From NCBI GenBank assembly GCA_017543025.1, contig JAFYGX010000030.1, positions 1-13,796 of the forward strand: DNA of 13,796 bases. The letters are read 5' to 3'. The notes under the pieces were generated by a model, which was not told the DNA's origin, ran no database searches, and saw nothing but the letters and a program-made list of their open reading frames with translations. A program made the translations under genes and the position numbers. Within the stretch, counting starts at the first letter, position 1. Every line of letters starts with the position of its first letter. Positions 1 to 6,778 of this stretch are shown one piece after another. The stretch comes from Solobacterium sp. GTDB lineage: Bacteria; Bacillota_I; Bacilli_A; Erysipelotrichales; Erysipelotrichaceae.

Positions 1-828
1 ATGGAAACAGTTGAAGGCGAAGCGGCTGACGGTGATACAGTAAACATCGACTATGAAGGATTCAGCGATGGTGTTCCGTTCGAAAGAGGAAAAGAGGAAG
101 GAAGAGACCTTGTCCTTGGCAGCGGCACCTTCGTTCCGGGATTTGAGGAACAGCTGATCGGCGTCAAAGCCGGTGATGAGAAGGAAATTAACGTTACATT
201 CCCTGAAGATTACGCAAGCGAAGAGCTTGCCGGCAAACCGGTTGTATTCAAGGTGAAGGTAAATGAAGTAAAACGGAAAGTCGTTCCTGCACTTGATGAT
301 GATTTTGCGAAAGATGTCAGCGTCCCGGGCGTGGAAACTGTTGAGGATCTTCGCAGAACTGTCAGAGAGCGTCTTGAAGCTTCCAGAAAGGAAGCAGCTG
401 AACGTGAAGCTGATACTGCGCTGCTCGCATTGCTGAGAGAAAACTGTGAAATTGATCTGCCGCAGGTCATGATCGAAAATGAGGCGATGGCAATGGTAAA
501 ACAGACCGAGTCCCAGATCATGCAGTATGGTATGGATCCGGCTCAGTATCTGAAGATGATGGGCCAGACAGAAGAAACGCTTGCGAAATCCTACATGGAA
601 GATGCTGAGAAGGCTGTCCGTACACGGCTTGCCCTGAAGGCAATCATTAAGGCGGAGAACATTGAAGTCACAGATGAGGAGATCGACGCTGAGCTCAAGG
701 AACTTGCGACACAGCTCAATATGGATCTTGATGCAGTGAAAAAGGCTGTTGATCTCGAACTTGTCAGAGACGATCTTGCTGGCCGTAAAGCACTGGAATT
801 CCTGAAAGAGAATGCCGCTAAGAACTGA
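1..828 (+). CDS. tig: Trigger factor, 3' part (5' end outside window)
   Basis: Ribosome-associated chaperone and peptidyl-prolyl isomerase that meets nascent chains at the ribosome exit tunnel. The visible 275 residues match the FKBP-type PPIase domain (about residues 5-90; DGDTVNIDYEGF, LGSGTFVPGFEEQL and FPEDYASEELAGKPVVFKV are typical) followed by the helical C-terminal chaperone arms (about 95-275). Family members are about 430 residues long, so the N-terminal ribosome-binding domain is missing. The ATG at base 1 falls just before the PPIase domain and is almost certainly an internal Met, so the gene starts upstream of the window. The stop is TGA at 826-828. A strong terminator follows within 25 bases, so the gene is probably not cotranscribed with lon. 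Family identification is firm. Confidence 0.95.
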   Translation: METVEGEAADGDTVNIDYEGFSDGVPFERGKEEGRDLVLGSGTFVPGFEEQLIGVKAGDEKEINVTFPEDYASEELAGKPVVFKVKVNEVKRKVVPALDDDFAKDVSVPGVETVEDLRRTVRERLEASRKEAAEREADTALLALLRENCEIDLPQVMIENEAMAMVKQTESQIMQYGMDPAQYLKMMGQTEETLAKSYMEDAEKAVRTRLALKAIIKAENIEVTDEEIDAELKELATQLNMDLDAVKKAVDLELVRDDLAGRKALEFLKENAAKN

Positions 829-851
829 ATCAAACAAAACGAATTGAGAAC

Positions 852-882
852 AGAATAAGACGCCCCTATGCGTCTTATTTTG
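852..882 (+). terminator. Intrinsic terminator after tig
   Basis: A perfect 10-bp stem, AATAAGACGC (854-863) with GCGTCTTATT (870-879), closes a 6-base loop. It extends by one G-T and one A-T pair and ends in a T-rich tract (876-881). It lies 23 bases after the tig stop and 35 bases before the lon start, and separates the two genes. Confidence 0.85.
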
Positions 883-916
883 TCAAACGAACACTGTAGG
901 GAAACGGAGGTATCAG

Positions 917-3238
917 ATGACTGCAGCAAATTTGCTTAATTATCGTGTTCCTGTAATCTGTACCCGCGGAATTGTCATTTTTCCGGGCCAGGATGTCATG
1001 ATTGAAGTCGGCAGGGCAAAATCCATCAACGCCGTCAATGAATCATCAGTGAATTACGATTCGCTTGTCTGGGTTGTATGTCAGAATGACATCATGGTAG
1101 ATGATCCGAAAGAAGAAAATCTGTATCGGGTCGGAACACTTTCGAAAATCAAGATTGTCCGCCGCAAGGAAGGCTTCATGCGGGTAACGTTTACCGGAAT
1201 CAAACGCGCTTCGCTGGATGCGCTGGAAGATAATGAATCCATGATGTTTGCAAGCATCAGCGTTATGGAAGATATTCAGGGCAGTCCGATGGAGGAAGTT
1301 GCGCTTGTAAAGCGCATCATCAATGAATTCCATAACATTTCCAATCTGGCATCTACCTTTCCGTCCGATATCATTGCGCAGCTTTCCAAAGGAGTCAGCG
1401 CAGTTACGCTGACGGATCAGTTTGCCCAGTATTATCCGCTTGAGACATCTGTAAAACAGGATCTTCTGGAAACCGTCGATGTGAATGAGCGGATGGTTAA
1501 GATTATTGCTGAACTGGAAAAACAGCAGCAGTATTCGAAACTTGAAAATACGATCAACACAAAGGTCAAGGAGCAGATGGATGACGGACAGAAAGAATAC
1601 TATCTGCGTGAAAAGCTGAAAGCAATCCGGGAAGAACTCGGCGATGTATCCAATATCACGGATGATATCGCTGAAATGAAGGAACAGGTGGAGAAAAATC
1701 CTTATCCGGATCATGTAAAGGAAAAAGCGCGTGAAGAGATCAGGCGTTATGAGCTGCTGCCGCAGGGAAGCGGTGAAGCAAGCGTATCGCGTGCATATCT
1801 TGACTGGCTGCTGAAAGTTCCCTGGTGGCAGAAAACCGAAGACAGCTCTGATCTCAAAGCAGTCCGCGCAATTCTCGATGAGGATCATTACGGACTGGAG
1901 AAGGTCAAGCAGCGTATCATGGAATATCTTGCTGTGAAGCAGATGACCGGCAATCTCAACTCACCGATTCTCTGTCTCGTCGGTCCTCCGGGAGTGGGTA
2001 AAACCAGTCTTGCGAAATCGGTTGCACGTTCCATTGACCGCAAATTCGTCAAGATGTCGCTCGGAGGCGTCAGAGATGAAGCGGAGATCCGCGGCCATAG
2101 AAGGACTTATCTCGGATCCCTTCCGGGAAGAATCATTCAGGGAATGAAGAAAGCCGGTGTAATCAATCCGGTATTCCTGATTGATGAGATCGATAAGATG
2201 GGAGCGGATTACAAGGGTGATCCGAGCGATGCGCTTCTGGAAGTGCTGGACCCGGAACAGAATCAGTTCTTCAGTGATCACTATCTGGAGGAGCCGTATG
2301 ATCTTTCCAATGTTCTGTTCATTGCGACGGCAAACTATCTGGAAAATATTCCTGCTCCGCTGCAGGACAGACTGGAGATCATTGAACTTCCCTCCTATAC
2401 GGAAGTGGATAAAGTGCAGATCGCACTGGACCATCTGATTCCCAAGCAGCTCGCGGCGAACGGTCTCAAGCCGTCTCAGTTCCATCTGAAGGAAAAGGAA
2501 ATTCTTCATCTGATCCGGCATTACACACGGGAAGCCGGAGTTCGTCAGCTGGAACGCGCAATCGGGAGTCTTTGCAGGAAATCCGTACTTGAAATTCTCA
2601 ATGAGGATAAGAAGTCGATTACCGTGACGGTAAAACTGATCACGGAATGGCTCGGCAAGCAGATGTATGATTACGGCATGAAGGAAAAGAAAGATCAGAT
2701 CGGTGTTGTGACCGGACTTGCCTATACTTCCTTCGGAGGAGATGTGCTTCAGATTGAGGTGAACTACTTTGAAGGCAAAGGAAGACTTGCGCTTACCGGA
2801 AAACTCGGTGATGTGATGAAGGAGTCGGCAGAGATTGCCATGGACTATGTCAAAGCACATGCGAAAGAGCTTCATATCAAGCCGGAGTTCTTTGAAAGCC
2901 ATGATGTGCATATCCATATTCCGGAAGGAGCTGTTCCGAAAGACGGTCCGTCTGCCGGTGTTACGATGACGACTGCACTGGTCAGCGCGCTGAGCGAGAC
3001 TCCTGTCCACAGTGATCTTGCGATGACCGGTGAAGTGACGCTTCGCGGCAATGTGCTTCCGATCGGCGGGCTGCGTGAAAAGTCTCTTGCGGCAAATCGT
3101 GCGGGAATTACGAGAATCCTGATGCCGAAAGCCAATCTCAGAGACCTGGATGATGTACCGCAGGCGGTAAAGGACAATGTGACCTTTGTGCCGGTTGAGA
3201 CCATGTCCCAGGTTCTCAAAGAAGCGTTGGTGCGCTGA
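917..3238 (+). CDS. lon: ATP-dependent protease La (Lon)
   Basis: Cytosolic hexameric AAA+ serine protease that degrades misfolded and selected regulatory proteins. Its 773 residues are the normal LonA length. Order: N-terminal substrate-binding domain (about 10-200), coiled-coil segment (about 200-300), AAA+ module with Walker A GPPGVGKT at 356-363 and Walker B FLIDEID around Asp423-Glu424, and C-terminal protease domain with catalytic Ser679 (PKDGPSAG) and Lys722 (LREKSLAA). The motif positions coincide with those of E. coli Lon, which supports the chosen start. The ATG at 917 follows CGGAGG (905-910) by 6 bases. No clear promoter fits between the tig terminator and this site. The stop codon shares one base with the ysxC start. 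In Bacillus, clpX lies between tig and lon; it is absent here. Confidence 0.97.
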   Translation: MTAANLLNYRVPVICTRGIVIFPGQDVMIEVGRAKSINAVNESSVNYDSLVWVVCQNDIMVDDPKEENLYRVGTLSKIKIVRRKEGFMRVTFTGIKRASLDALEDNESMMFASISVMEDIQGSPMEEVALVKRIINEFHNISNLASTFPSDIIAQLSKGVSAVTLTDQFAQYYPLETSVKQDLLETVDVNERMVKIIAELEKQQQYSKLENTINTKVKEQMDDGQKEYYLREKLKAIREELGDVSNITDDIAEMKEQVEKNPYPDHVKEKAREEIRRYELLPQGSGEASVSRAYLDWLLKVPWWQKTEDSSDLKAVRAILDEDHYGLEKVKQRIMEYLAVKQMTGNLNSPILCLVGPPGVGKTSLAKSVARSIDRKFVKMSLGGVRDEAEIRGHRRTYLGSLPGRIIQGMKKAGVINPVFLIDEIDKMGADYKGDPSDALLEVLDPEQNQFFSDHYLEEPYDLSNVLFIATANYLENIPAPLQDRLEIIELPSYTEVDKVQIALDHLIPKQLAANGLKPSQFHLKEKEILHLIRHYTREAGVRQLERAIGSLCRKSVLEILNEDKKSITVTVKLITEWLGKQMYDYGMKEKKDQIGVVTGLAYTSFGGDVLQIEVNYFEGKGRLALTGKLGDVMKESAEIAMDYVKAHAKELHIKPEFFESHDVHIHIPEGAVPKDGPSAGVTMTTALVSALSETPVHSDLAMTGEVTLRGNVLPIGGLREKSLAANRAGITRILMPKANLRDLDDVPQAVKDNVTFVPVETMSQVLKEALVR

Positions 3239-3822
3239 TGCAGTATCATGAGGTAAAACTTCTGGCGACTGCGGCTTCCAGGCCGCAGTGGCCGGACAGC
3301 GAGCTGCCGGAGTTTCTCTTTGCCGGCCGGTCAAATGCCGGTAAAAGCACATTGATCAATGCGCTCGTCAACCGGAAAAAGATGGCGTATACCGGCAAGA
3401 CGCCGGGGAAGACACGGCTGCTGAATTTCTTTGAGGTTGACAGCCGGATGGTATTCTGTGATTCTCCGGGGTATGGGTTTGCGATGGGAGGCGGTGATAC
3501 CGCACTGATGTTCAGTGAGCTGATCGACCCCTATATCAAAGAGCGTGCACAGCTGAAAGCGCTGATCCTTGTTCTGGATATCCGGCGGATTCCAAATGAT
3601 GACGACCTTCTGATGATGGGCTATGCCAGAGCGAATCATCTGCCGGTGATTCCTGTATGCATGAAAGCGGACAAGCTTTCCCGCGGAGCAGGAATTTCGG
3701 CTATGGCGAAGATTGCCAGAGTACTTGAACTCCCGCCATCACAGTGCATTGCTGTATCAGGAGTTACGAAAAGCGGCGTAGATCGGGTAACAGAACAGAT
3801 TGAAAGCTATACGGCAGACTGA
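3238..3822 (+). CDS. ysxC: Ribosome biogenesis GTPase YsxC/EngB (YihA family)
   Basis: Small essential GTPase that acts in assembly of the 50S ribosomal subunit. Its 194 residues are the full family length. G1/P-loop GRSNAGKST at 30-38, switch region with TGKTPGKT around 52-59, G3 DSPG at 75-78 followed by YGFA, and G4 MKADK at 142-146 (usually TKxDK, so a Met replaces Thr). The ATG shares its A with the lon TGA (TGATG) and there is no good Shine-Dalgarno sequence just upstream, so translation is probably coupled to lon. lon-ysxC is a conserved pair in Bacillota. The stop codon lies within the following terminator hairpin. Confidence 0.95.
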   Translation: MQYHEVKLLATAASRPQWPDSELPEFLFAGRSNAGKSTLINALVNRKKMAYTGKTPGKTRLLNFFEVDSRMVFCDSPGYGFAMGGGDTALMFSELIDPYIKERAQLKALILVLDIRRIPNDDDLLMMGYARANHLPVIPVCMKADKLSRGAGISAMAKIARVLELPPSQCIAVSGVTKSGVDRVTEQIESYTAD

Positions 3823-3841
3823 AAGGGTCTGCCTTTTTCTT
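3813..3841 (+). terminator. Intrinsic terminator of lon-ysxC
   Basis: GGCAGAC (3813-3819) pairs with GTCTGCC (3827-3833), with an optional T-G pair inside, and TTTTTCTT follows. The left arm is coding sequence and the ysxC stop TGA (3820-3822) sits in the loop, so terminator and coding sequence overlap. Confidence 0.85.
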
Positions 3842-3889
3842 ATCTTCATACGGATTCCTTCCGGTACCGCATCCTTCGCGTTGTGCCGG

Positions 3890-3898
3890 TGCTATAAT
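3890..3898 (+). promoter_or_regulatory. Extended -10 promoter, predicted leaderless start
   Basis: TGCTATAAT is a perfect extended -10 element (TGn plus TATAAT at 3893-3898). No -35 resembling TTGACA lies at the right distance. Seven bases separate the -10 box from the ATG at 3906, so transcription should begin at or within a base of that start codon. A palindrome, CGGTACCG (3862-3869), lies about 40 bases upstream of the start and could be a control site, but this is weak. Confidence 0.7.
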
Positions 3899-3905
3899 GG
3901 GTGTC

Positions 3906-4586
3906 ATGAAAGAACTTGAATTTAAACAGGAACATCTTCAGATTCTCTCTGAATATCATATCGATGTGACGAATATTATCAATCCTCAGCTGAGGGGGTT
4001 TAATCCGGGAGAATGGCTCTGTGAAGACGGCGAAAAGATGGATTATATCTTTTTTCTTGTATCCGGAACCGTACGGACGCTGATTCCGGCAAAAGAACGG
4101 AACGGGCTTGTCATCGGGCAGTATATGAACCGGGGGGTGTTCGATGATACGATGCTGATGCGGGATGAAACGGTTTCTCATATCCGGGCAGTCGCAGAGA
4201 CAAATGTGACTGTAATCACACTTCCGATCATGAACAAGGAGATTCTTCTGTCGCAGCCTCAGTTTGTTCTTTATCTTGCCCGGGGATATGCGATGTTTAT
4301 TGATGAAAGTATGAATTCGTTTTATTTCAAGAAATATCCGATGGAGACGCTTCTGTGTTCCTATATTGCGATCAAGCGCACGGATCTTGAGTGGATTCCG
4401 GACTGGAATCAATGCGCGTCAGATCTGAACTCCACGCCGCGCGCGCTGGAGCGGTGCGTGAAAATGCTGATGAACAAAGGGATTCTGAAACGGGGAGAAC
4501 AGGGATATATGATCGCTGATGTGATTCTGTTTGAAGAATACAACAAAGGACTGTTTACACCGGACGGAAGAAGGAAACGAATATGA
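3906..4586 (+). CDS. Crp/Fnr-family transcriptional regulator
   Basis: Predicted DNA-binding regulator of 226 residues. The N-terminal half (about 28-115) has a cyclic-nucleotide-binding-like beta barrel (GEWLCEDGEKMDYIFFLVSGTVR; RAVAETNVTVITLP). A long dimerisation helix follows (about 115-145), then a C-terminal winged helix (about 165-205; CASDLNSTPRALERCVKMLMNKGIL). The barrel lacks the Gly-Glu of a classical cAMP phosphate-binding cassette and the protein has no N-terminal Fnr-type cysteine cluster, so the ligand is unknown. It is broadly YeiL-like, but I do not assign that name. I chose ATG 3906 over ATG 3897 because 3897 lies inside the -10 box. The stop overlaps the next start as ATGA. 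Neither target nor signal is apparent. Confidence 0.85.
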   Translation: MKELEFKQEHLQILSEYHIDVTNIINPQLRGFNPGEWLCEDGEKMDYIFFLVSGTVRTLIPAKERNGLVIGQYMNRGVFDDTMLMRDETVSHIRAVAETNVTVITLPIMNKEILLSQPQFVLYLARGYAMFIDESMNSFYFKKYPMETLLCSYIAIKRTDLEWIPDWNQCASDLNSTPRALERCVKMLMNKGILKRGEQGYMIADVILFEEYNKGLFTPDGRRKRI

Positions 4587-4873
4587 ACGGAATTCACGAA
4601 TTTCTTGAAGAATATCATCTTCATCTTGATCCATCCAGCCGCTATATCGATTTCATGAGTGAAGCGGGACAGCTTGGTACAGCGATTCTGAATACAACCG
4701 ATTATGGTACAAAACCGCTTGAGCTGAACGAGGACCTGAAAAAGGAAGCAGGAGATACGCTGTTTGCGCTGCTGGCGTTTCTCAGCGAATGCGGGCTTGA
4801 TGCGGAAGAGCTGAGCAGGGAAACGCTGATGCATTACCGGAAGCGAATGGAAGAATATACGGAATCGCATTGA
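4583..4873 (+). CDS. Small MazG-like protein (nucleotide pyrophosphohydrolase fold)
   Basis: A 96-residue all-helical protein with the layout of single-domain MazG-like NTP pyrophosphohydrolases: SEAGQLGTAIL at 26-36, a loop with TDYGTKPLEL, then LKKEAGDTLFALLAFLSECGL at about 52-72. Known family members use two Glu residues in an E-x-x-E motif plus a downstream E-x-x-D to bind Mg2+. The second pair is present (E55, D58), but the first motif reads E27-A-G-Q30, with Gln for the second Glu. Activity is therefore uncertain. The ATG overlaps the regulator stop (ATGA), and AAGGA (4571-4575) lies 7 bases upstream. It is the second gene of a two-gene unit; the functional link to the regulator is unknown. 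Confidence 0.72.
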   Translation: MNGIHEFLEEYHLHLDPSSRYIDFMSEAGQLGTAILNTTDYGTKPLELNEDLKKEAGDTLFALLAFLSECGLDAEELSRETLMHYRKRMEEYTESH

Positions 4874-4918
4874 GGCTTGCCGGTTCAGACAGAGAGAAGC
4901 TGCTGTTAAGCGACCTGA

Positions 4919-4947
4919 AGCACCTCAGCATAAAAGGGGGTGCTATT
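4919..4947 (+). terminator. Probable weak terminator after the mazG-like gene
   Basis: AGCACCTC (4919-4926) pairs with GGGGTGCT (4937-4944), 8 pairs with one T-G wobble, around a 10-base loop. Only ATTCTT follows, so the T tract is weak. It lies 45 bases after the stop, in a region where plus- and minus-strand transcription converge. Confidence 0.45.
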
Positions 4948-4968
4948 CTTCTGCCTGCCCGGTTGCGC

Positions 4969-4993
4969 AAAAAAAGGAAGCATTAAGCTTCCT
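4969..4993 (-). terminator. Intrinsic terminator of the 57-residue minus-strand gene
   Basis: Read on the minus strand, AGGAAGC (4993-4987), loop TTAAT, GCTTCCT (4981-4975), followed by seven T residues in all (4975-4969, the first of them closing the stem). The stem includes the last codons and the stop TAA of the gene at 4983-5156, so the terminator overlaps the coding region, as it does at the end of ysxC. Confidence 0.85.
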
Positions 4994-5156
4994 CTGATTG
5001 ATTTCCGATCATCAGGTGGTTCATGATTTTGATGATTCCATTGCGTTCGTCGTTAAGTAATTTCTGATAATCAATGGTGGTCATATACTCACGGACCACA
5101 GAAGAATCGGTTTCGTAATCAACCATAAAAATGGTGTTACTGTCGATGCTTCTCAT
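4983..5156 (-). CDS. Small protein of unknown function (57 residues)
   Basis: I do not recognise this protein. It has 57 residues, is slightly acidic, and shows no membrane segment, signal peptide or cysteine. It begins MRSIDSNTIFMVDYETDSSV and ends in a Met- and Ile-containing helix-like stretch and GNQSEEA. It looks real because AAAGGA (5169-5164) lies 7 bases before the ATG, a promoter lies upstream and a strong terminator overlaps the stop. A longer reading from 5294 would run through the promoter and SD, so I prefer ATG 5156. It lies downstream of the lipoprotein gene on the same strand, with a 164-base gap and its own promoter. Confidence 0.6.
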   Translation of the reverse strand: MRSIDSNTIFMVDYETDSSVVREYMTTIDYQKLLNDERNGIIKIMNHLMIGNQSEEA

Positions 5157-5193
5157 TTTATTGTCCTTTCGTTGCAATTCTTTATGCGACATT

Positions 5194-5225
5194 ATTATAT
5201 TACATCCGTGCGAAGATGATTTCAA
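5194..5225 (-). promoter_or_regulatory. Promoter of the 57-residue gene
   Basis: On the minus strand, TTGAAA (5225-5220) is separated by 17 bases from TAATAT (5202-5197), which runs into a full TATAAT (5199-5194) at a spacing of 20. Either gives a start near 5187-5190 and a leader of about 30-35 bases carrying the Shine-Dalgarno AAAGGA. A short inverted repeat, TTTCA-N5-TGAAA (5220-5234), overlaps the -35 box. Confidence 0.55.
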
Positions 5226-5320
5226 CATCTGAAACCTATTTTTTCGCTGATTTCCGATGATTTTTTTCGTTTGCATCGATGTATGCGCTCTCATCTGCGA
5301 AATGGTCTCAGGCTCTGAAA

Positions 5321-6544
5321 TCAGGGGTCCGGATAAACGGCGAATATCCGTTCCAGTTCGCTCCAGGTAACTGGAACAGCATATCCGTGTGCAGGCTGTT
5401 CGATCGGCAGAAGCAGTTCCCCGTCCTTTTCTTCAAGCTCGCGGAATGAACCTGTTTCGAGTGAATCAGCATACAGCGGAAGAAAGGTGCTGCGCGTATA
5501 ATCATCTGCGTAAAGGAACCATCCGGGTTTTTCCGGGCTTTTGATCAGCATCGGTCCTTCGAGCTGATGGCGGGGGAAAACCGGGTCTGATTCCGCCTCC
5601 AGTTCATACCAGCAGGGGCCGCCGGCACGCAGAAGAACAGAATAGGTTTCCATCGGCTCACGTTCATCCTTGAATATCGCCGTACGTCCATTGGATGTAT
5701 GGGCAAGTGTGATGTCGATGATGGGGAATCCCGGATCGAAAAAGCGCAGCGGGAAGCTGCATTCATGCAGATCCTGCGATGCGGAGGCAAATACACCGCC
5801 GTCTTCCGGTGAACTCCACAGAATGACATATGTATCGAGCAGATTGTCATAAAAGGCTTCCGGTGCCCATGCCTGTTTTCTGCTCATGGAGCCGTCTGCG
5901 GAGTCATTGAGCCGAAGAAGGCGCTCATTTTCGTAATGCACAAGATCGTCAGTATCAAAGACATAGATGGAATCCGTGTCATATCCCTGTGTCGCGAGAA
6001 GACTGAATCCGCCGCCCGGTTTTCGGACAAGGGCCGGATCGCGCAGACGGCCGGTACCTTTTGAAGGTTTCAGAATGCCGCGGTCATTGTTTACCTTAAA
6101 CCAGTATGTTCCGTTGTATGTATAGGCAAGTTTCAGCTGTTCTCTGTCCTGTCCGTCAGAGGTGAAATAGGTAATCAGGCTTGCGACAGCAGGGCCGGTC
6201 AGCGTCAGATGGTCAAATACTGCTTCGCTTTCAGGAGTTGAAGCTTTCAGTGAGATGATCGTATATTCTTCTGCATCTTCGGTTCGGAAGAGCTGTCCGT
6301 CCCGCAGCTCTGCGCTGCCGCTCAGCACTTCCCAGGTGATCGGATTGCCCTGACAGGTACGTGCAGGCAGGATCTGTTCCTCGAACAGTGTCTGATCTAT
6401 GCAGTCGTAAAGAAAACGTTCTTCTTCACTGAGCGATGGAACGGATGGAAACGGTTCTTCCGGCTGCGGCCCGTGCGAAGGCGCGGGAGAACATCCGGAA
6501 AGAAGCAGAATGCTGAGTGCAGTCATGAGATATCTGAGTTTCAT
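5321..6544 (-). CDS. GH43-like five-bladed beta-propeller lipoprotein
   Basis: Predicted surface lipoprotein of 407 residues, probably a glycan-cleaving or glycan-binding enzyme. A signal peptide (1-17) ends in lipobox LLSG-Cys18, followed by a Pro-rich linker. Residues about 41-117 look like an atrophied bacterial Ig-type domain (NPITWEVLSGSAEL...). From about 122 on it resembles glycoside hydrolase family 43: FTSDGQDREQLKLAYTYNG, RDPALV with Asp169 as candidate base, WAPEAFYD at 226-233, IDITLA with Asp277 as candidate pKa modulator, LEGPML with Glu329 as candidate acid, and HGYAVPVTWSELERI near the end. All three catalytic acids appear to be present. The substrate cannot be read; arabinan/xylan-type glycans are usual for the family. 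The start at 6544 places the signal peptide at the N terminus; a longer reading to 6583 would cross the promoter. The gene is divergent from murG. Confidence 0.8.
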   Translation of the reverse strand: MKLRYLMTALSILLLSGCSPAPSHGPQPEEPFPSVPSLSEEERFLYDCIDQTLFEEQILPARTCQGNPITWEVLSGSAELRDGQLFRTEDAEEYTIISLKASTPESEAVFDHLTLTGPAVASLITYFTSDGQDREQLKLAYTYNGTYWFKVNNDRGILKPSKGTGRLRDPALVRKPGGGFSLLATQGYDTDSIYVFDTDDLVHYENERLLRLNDSADGSMSRKQAWAPEAFYDNLLDTYVILWSSPEDGGVFASASQDLHECSFPLRFFDPGFPIIDITLAHTSNGRTAIFKDEREPMETYSVLLRAGGPCWYELEAESDPVFPRHQLEGPMLIKSPEKPGWFLYADDYTRSTFLPLYADSLETGSFRELEEKDGELLLPIEQPAHGYAVPVTWSELERIFAVYPDP

Positions 6545-6550
6545 GAAATC

Positions 6551-6556
6551 ATTATA
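6551..6556 (-). promoter_or_regulatory. -10 box of the lipoprotein gene, predicted leaderless start
   Basis: On the minus strand a perfect TATAAT (6556-6551) is followed by 6 bases (GATTTC) and then the ATG at 6544. Transcription would therefore start at the A of the start codon. I see no -35 of good quality at 16-18 bases (TTGCGA lies 21 bases upstream) and no Shine-Dalgarno sequence. Confidence 0.6.
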
Positions 6557-6571
6557 CGGTGCAAACCGTAT
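6554..6571. promoter_or_regulatory. Inverted repeat over the lipoprotein promoter, candidate operator
   Basis: ATACGGT-GCAA-ACCGTAT is a perfect 7-bp inverted repeat with a 4-base spacer. It overlaps the first three bases of the minus-strand -10 box and covers about -10 to -27 from the predicted start, a position that suits a repressor. A further ACCGTAT half-site occurs at 6741-6747. No regulator is identified. Confidence 0.5.
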
Positions 6572-6623
6572 TTCATTTCGCAATCATTTTCAGAAAGAAA
6601 CAGAATGATTCCGAAGCAGAATA

Positions 6624-6648
6624 CGGATCGTACCGTGAACGGTATCCG
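6624..6648. other. Inverted repeat in the lipoprotein-murG gap
   Basis: CGGA (6624-6627) plus TACCGT (6631-6636) pair with ACGGTATCCG (6639-6648), with a 3-base bulge and a 2-base centre. ACGGTA occurs again at 6668-6673. With a 2-base loop it is more likely a DNA-binding site than an RNA hairpin. The rest of the 250-base divergent gap (6545-6794) holds the two promoters and no convincing gene. Confidence 0.35.
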
Positions 6649-6778
6649 AAGCAATACAGCTATCCGGACGGTACGTTTCTTCCGGGTTCCTGTTTCTGCG
6701 ATCGAACATGCATAACAGAGGAAGAACGGATATTCTGCAGACCGTATATCATGGAACGAACGAAAAGCGAATCCCGTG

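Noticed and set aside
880..897. Possible CtsR box before lon (GTCAAACGAACACTG)
   Set aside because: Only the first half-site GTCAAA matches the known CtsR repeat; the second repeat is absent.
1046..1888. 280-codon minus-strand open reading opposite the N-terminal half of lon
   Set aside because: Antisense to a firmly identified gene, with no initiation signals and a Phe/Ile/Arg-rich composition typical of a shadow frame.
1961..3352. 463-codon open reading on the minus strand opposite lon
   Set aside because: It lies wholly across lon and the start of ysxC, has no ribosome site or recognisable domain, and is Arg/His/Cys-rich in the way expected from the reverse of coding sequence.
5157..5294. 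N-terminal extension of the 57-residue protein to 103 residues
   Set aside because: It reads through the promoter and the Shine-Dalgarno site of the shorter gene and has a Lys/Asn/Arg-rich, non-coding-like composition.
6545..6583. Upstream 13-residue extension of the lipoprotein
   Set aside because: It would bury the signal peptide behind a charged segment and cross the -10 box.
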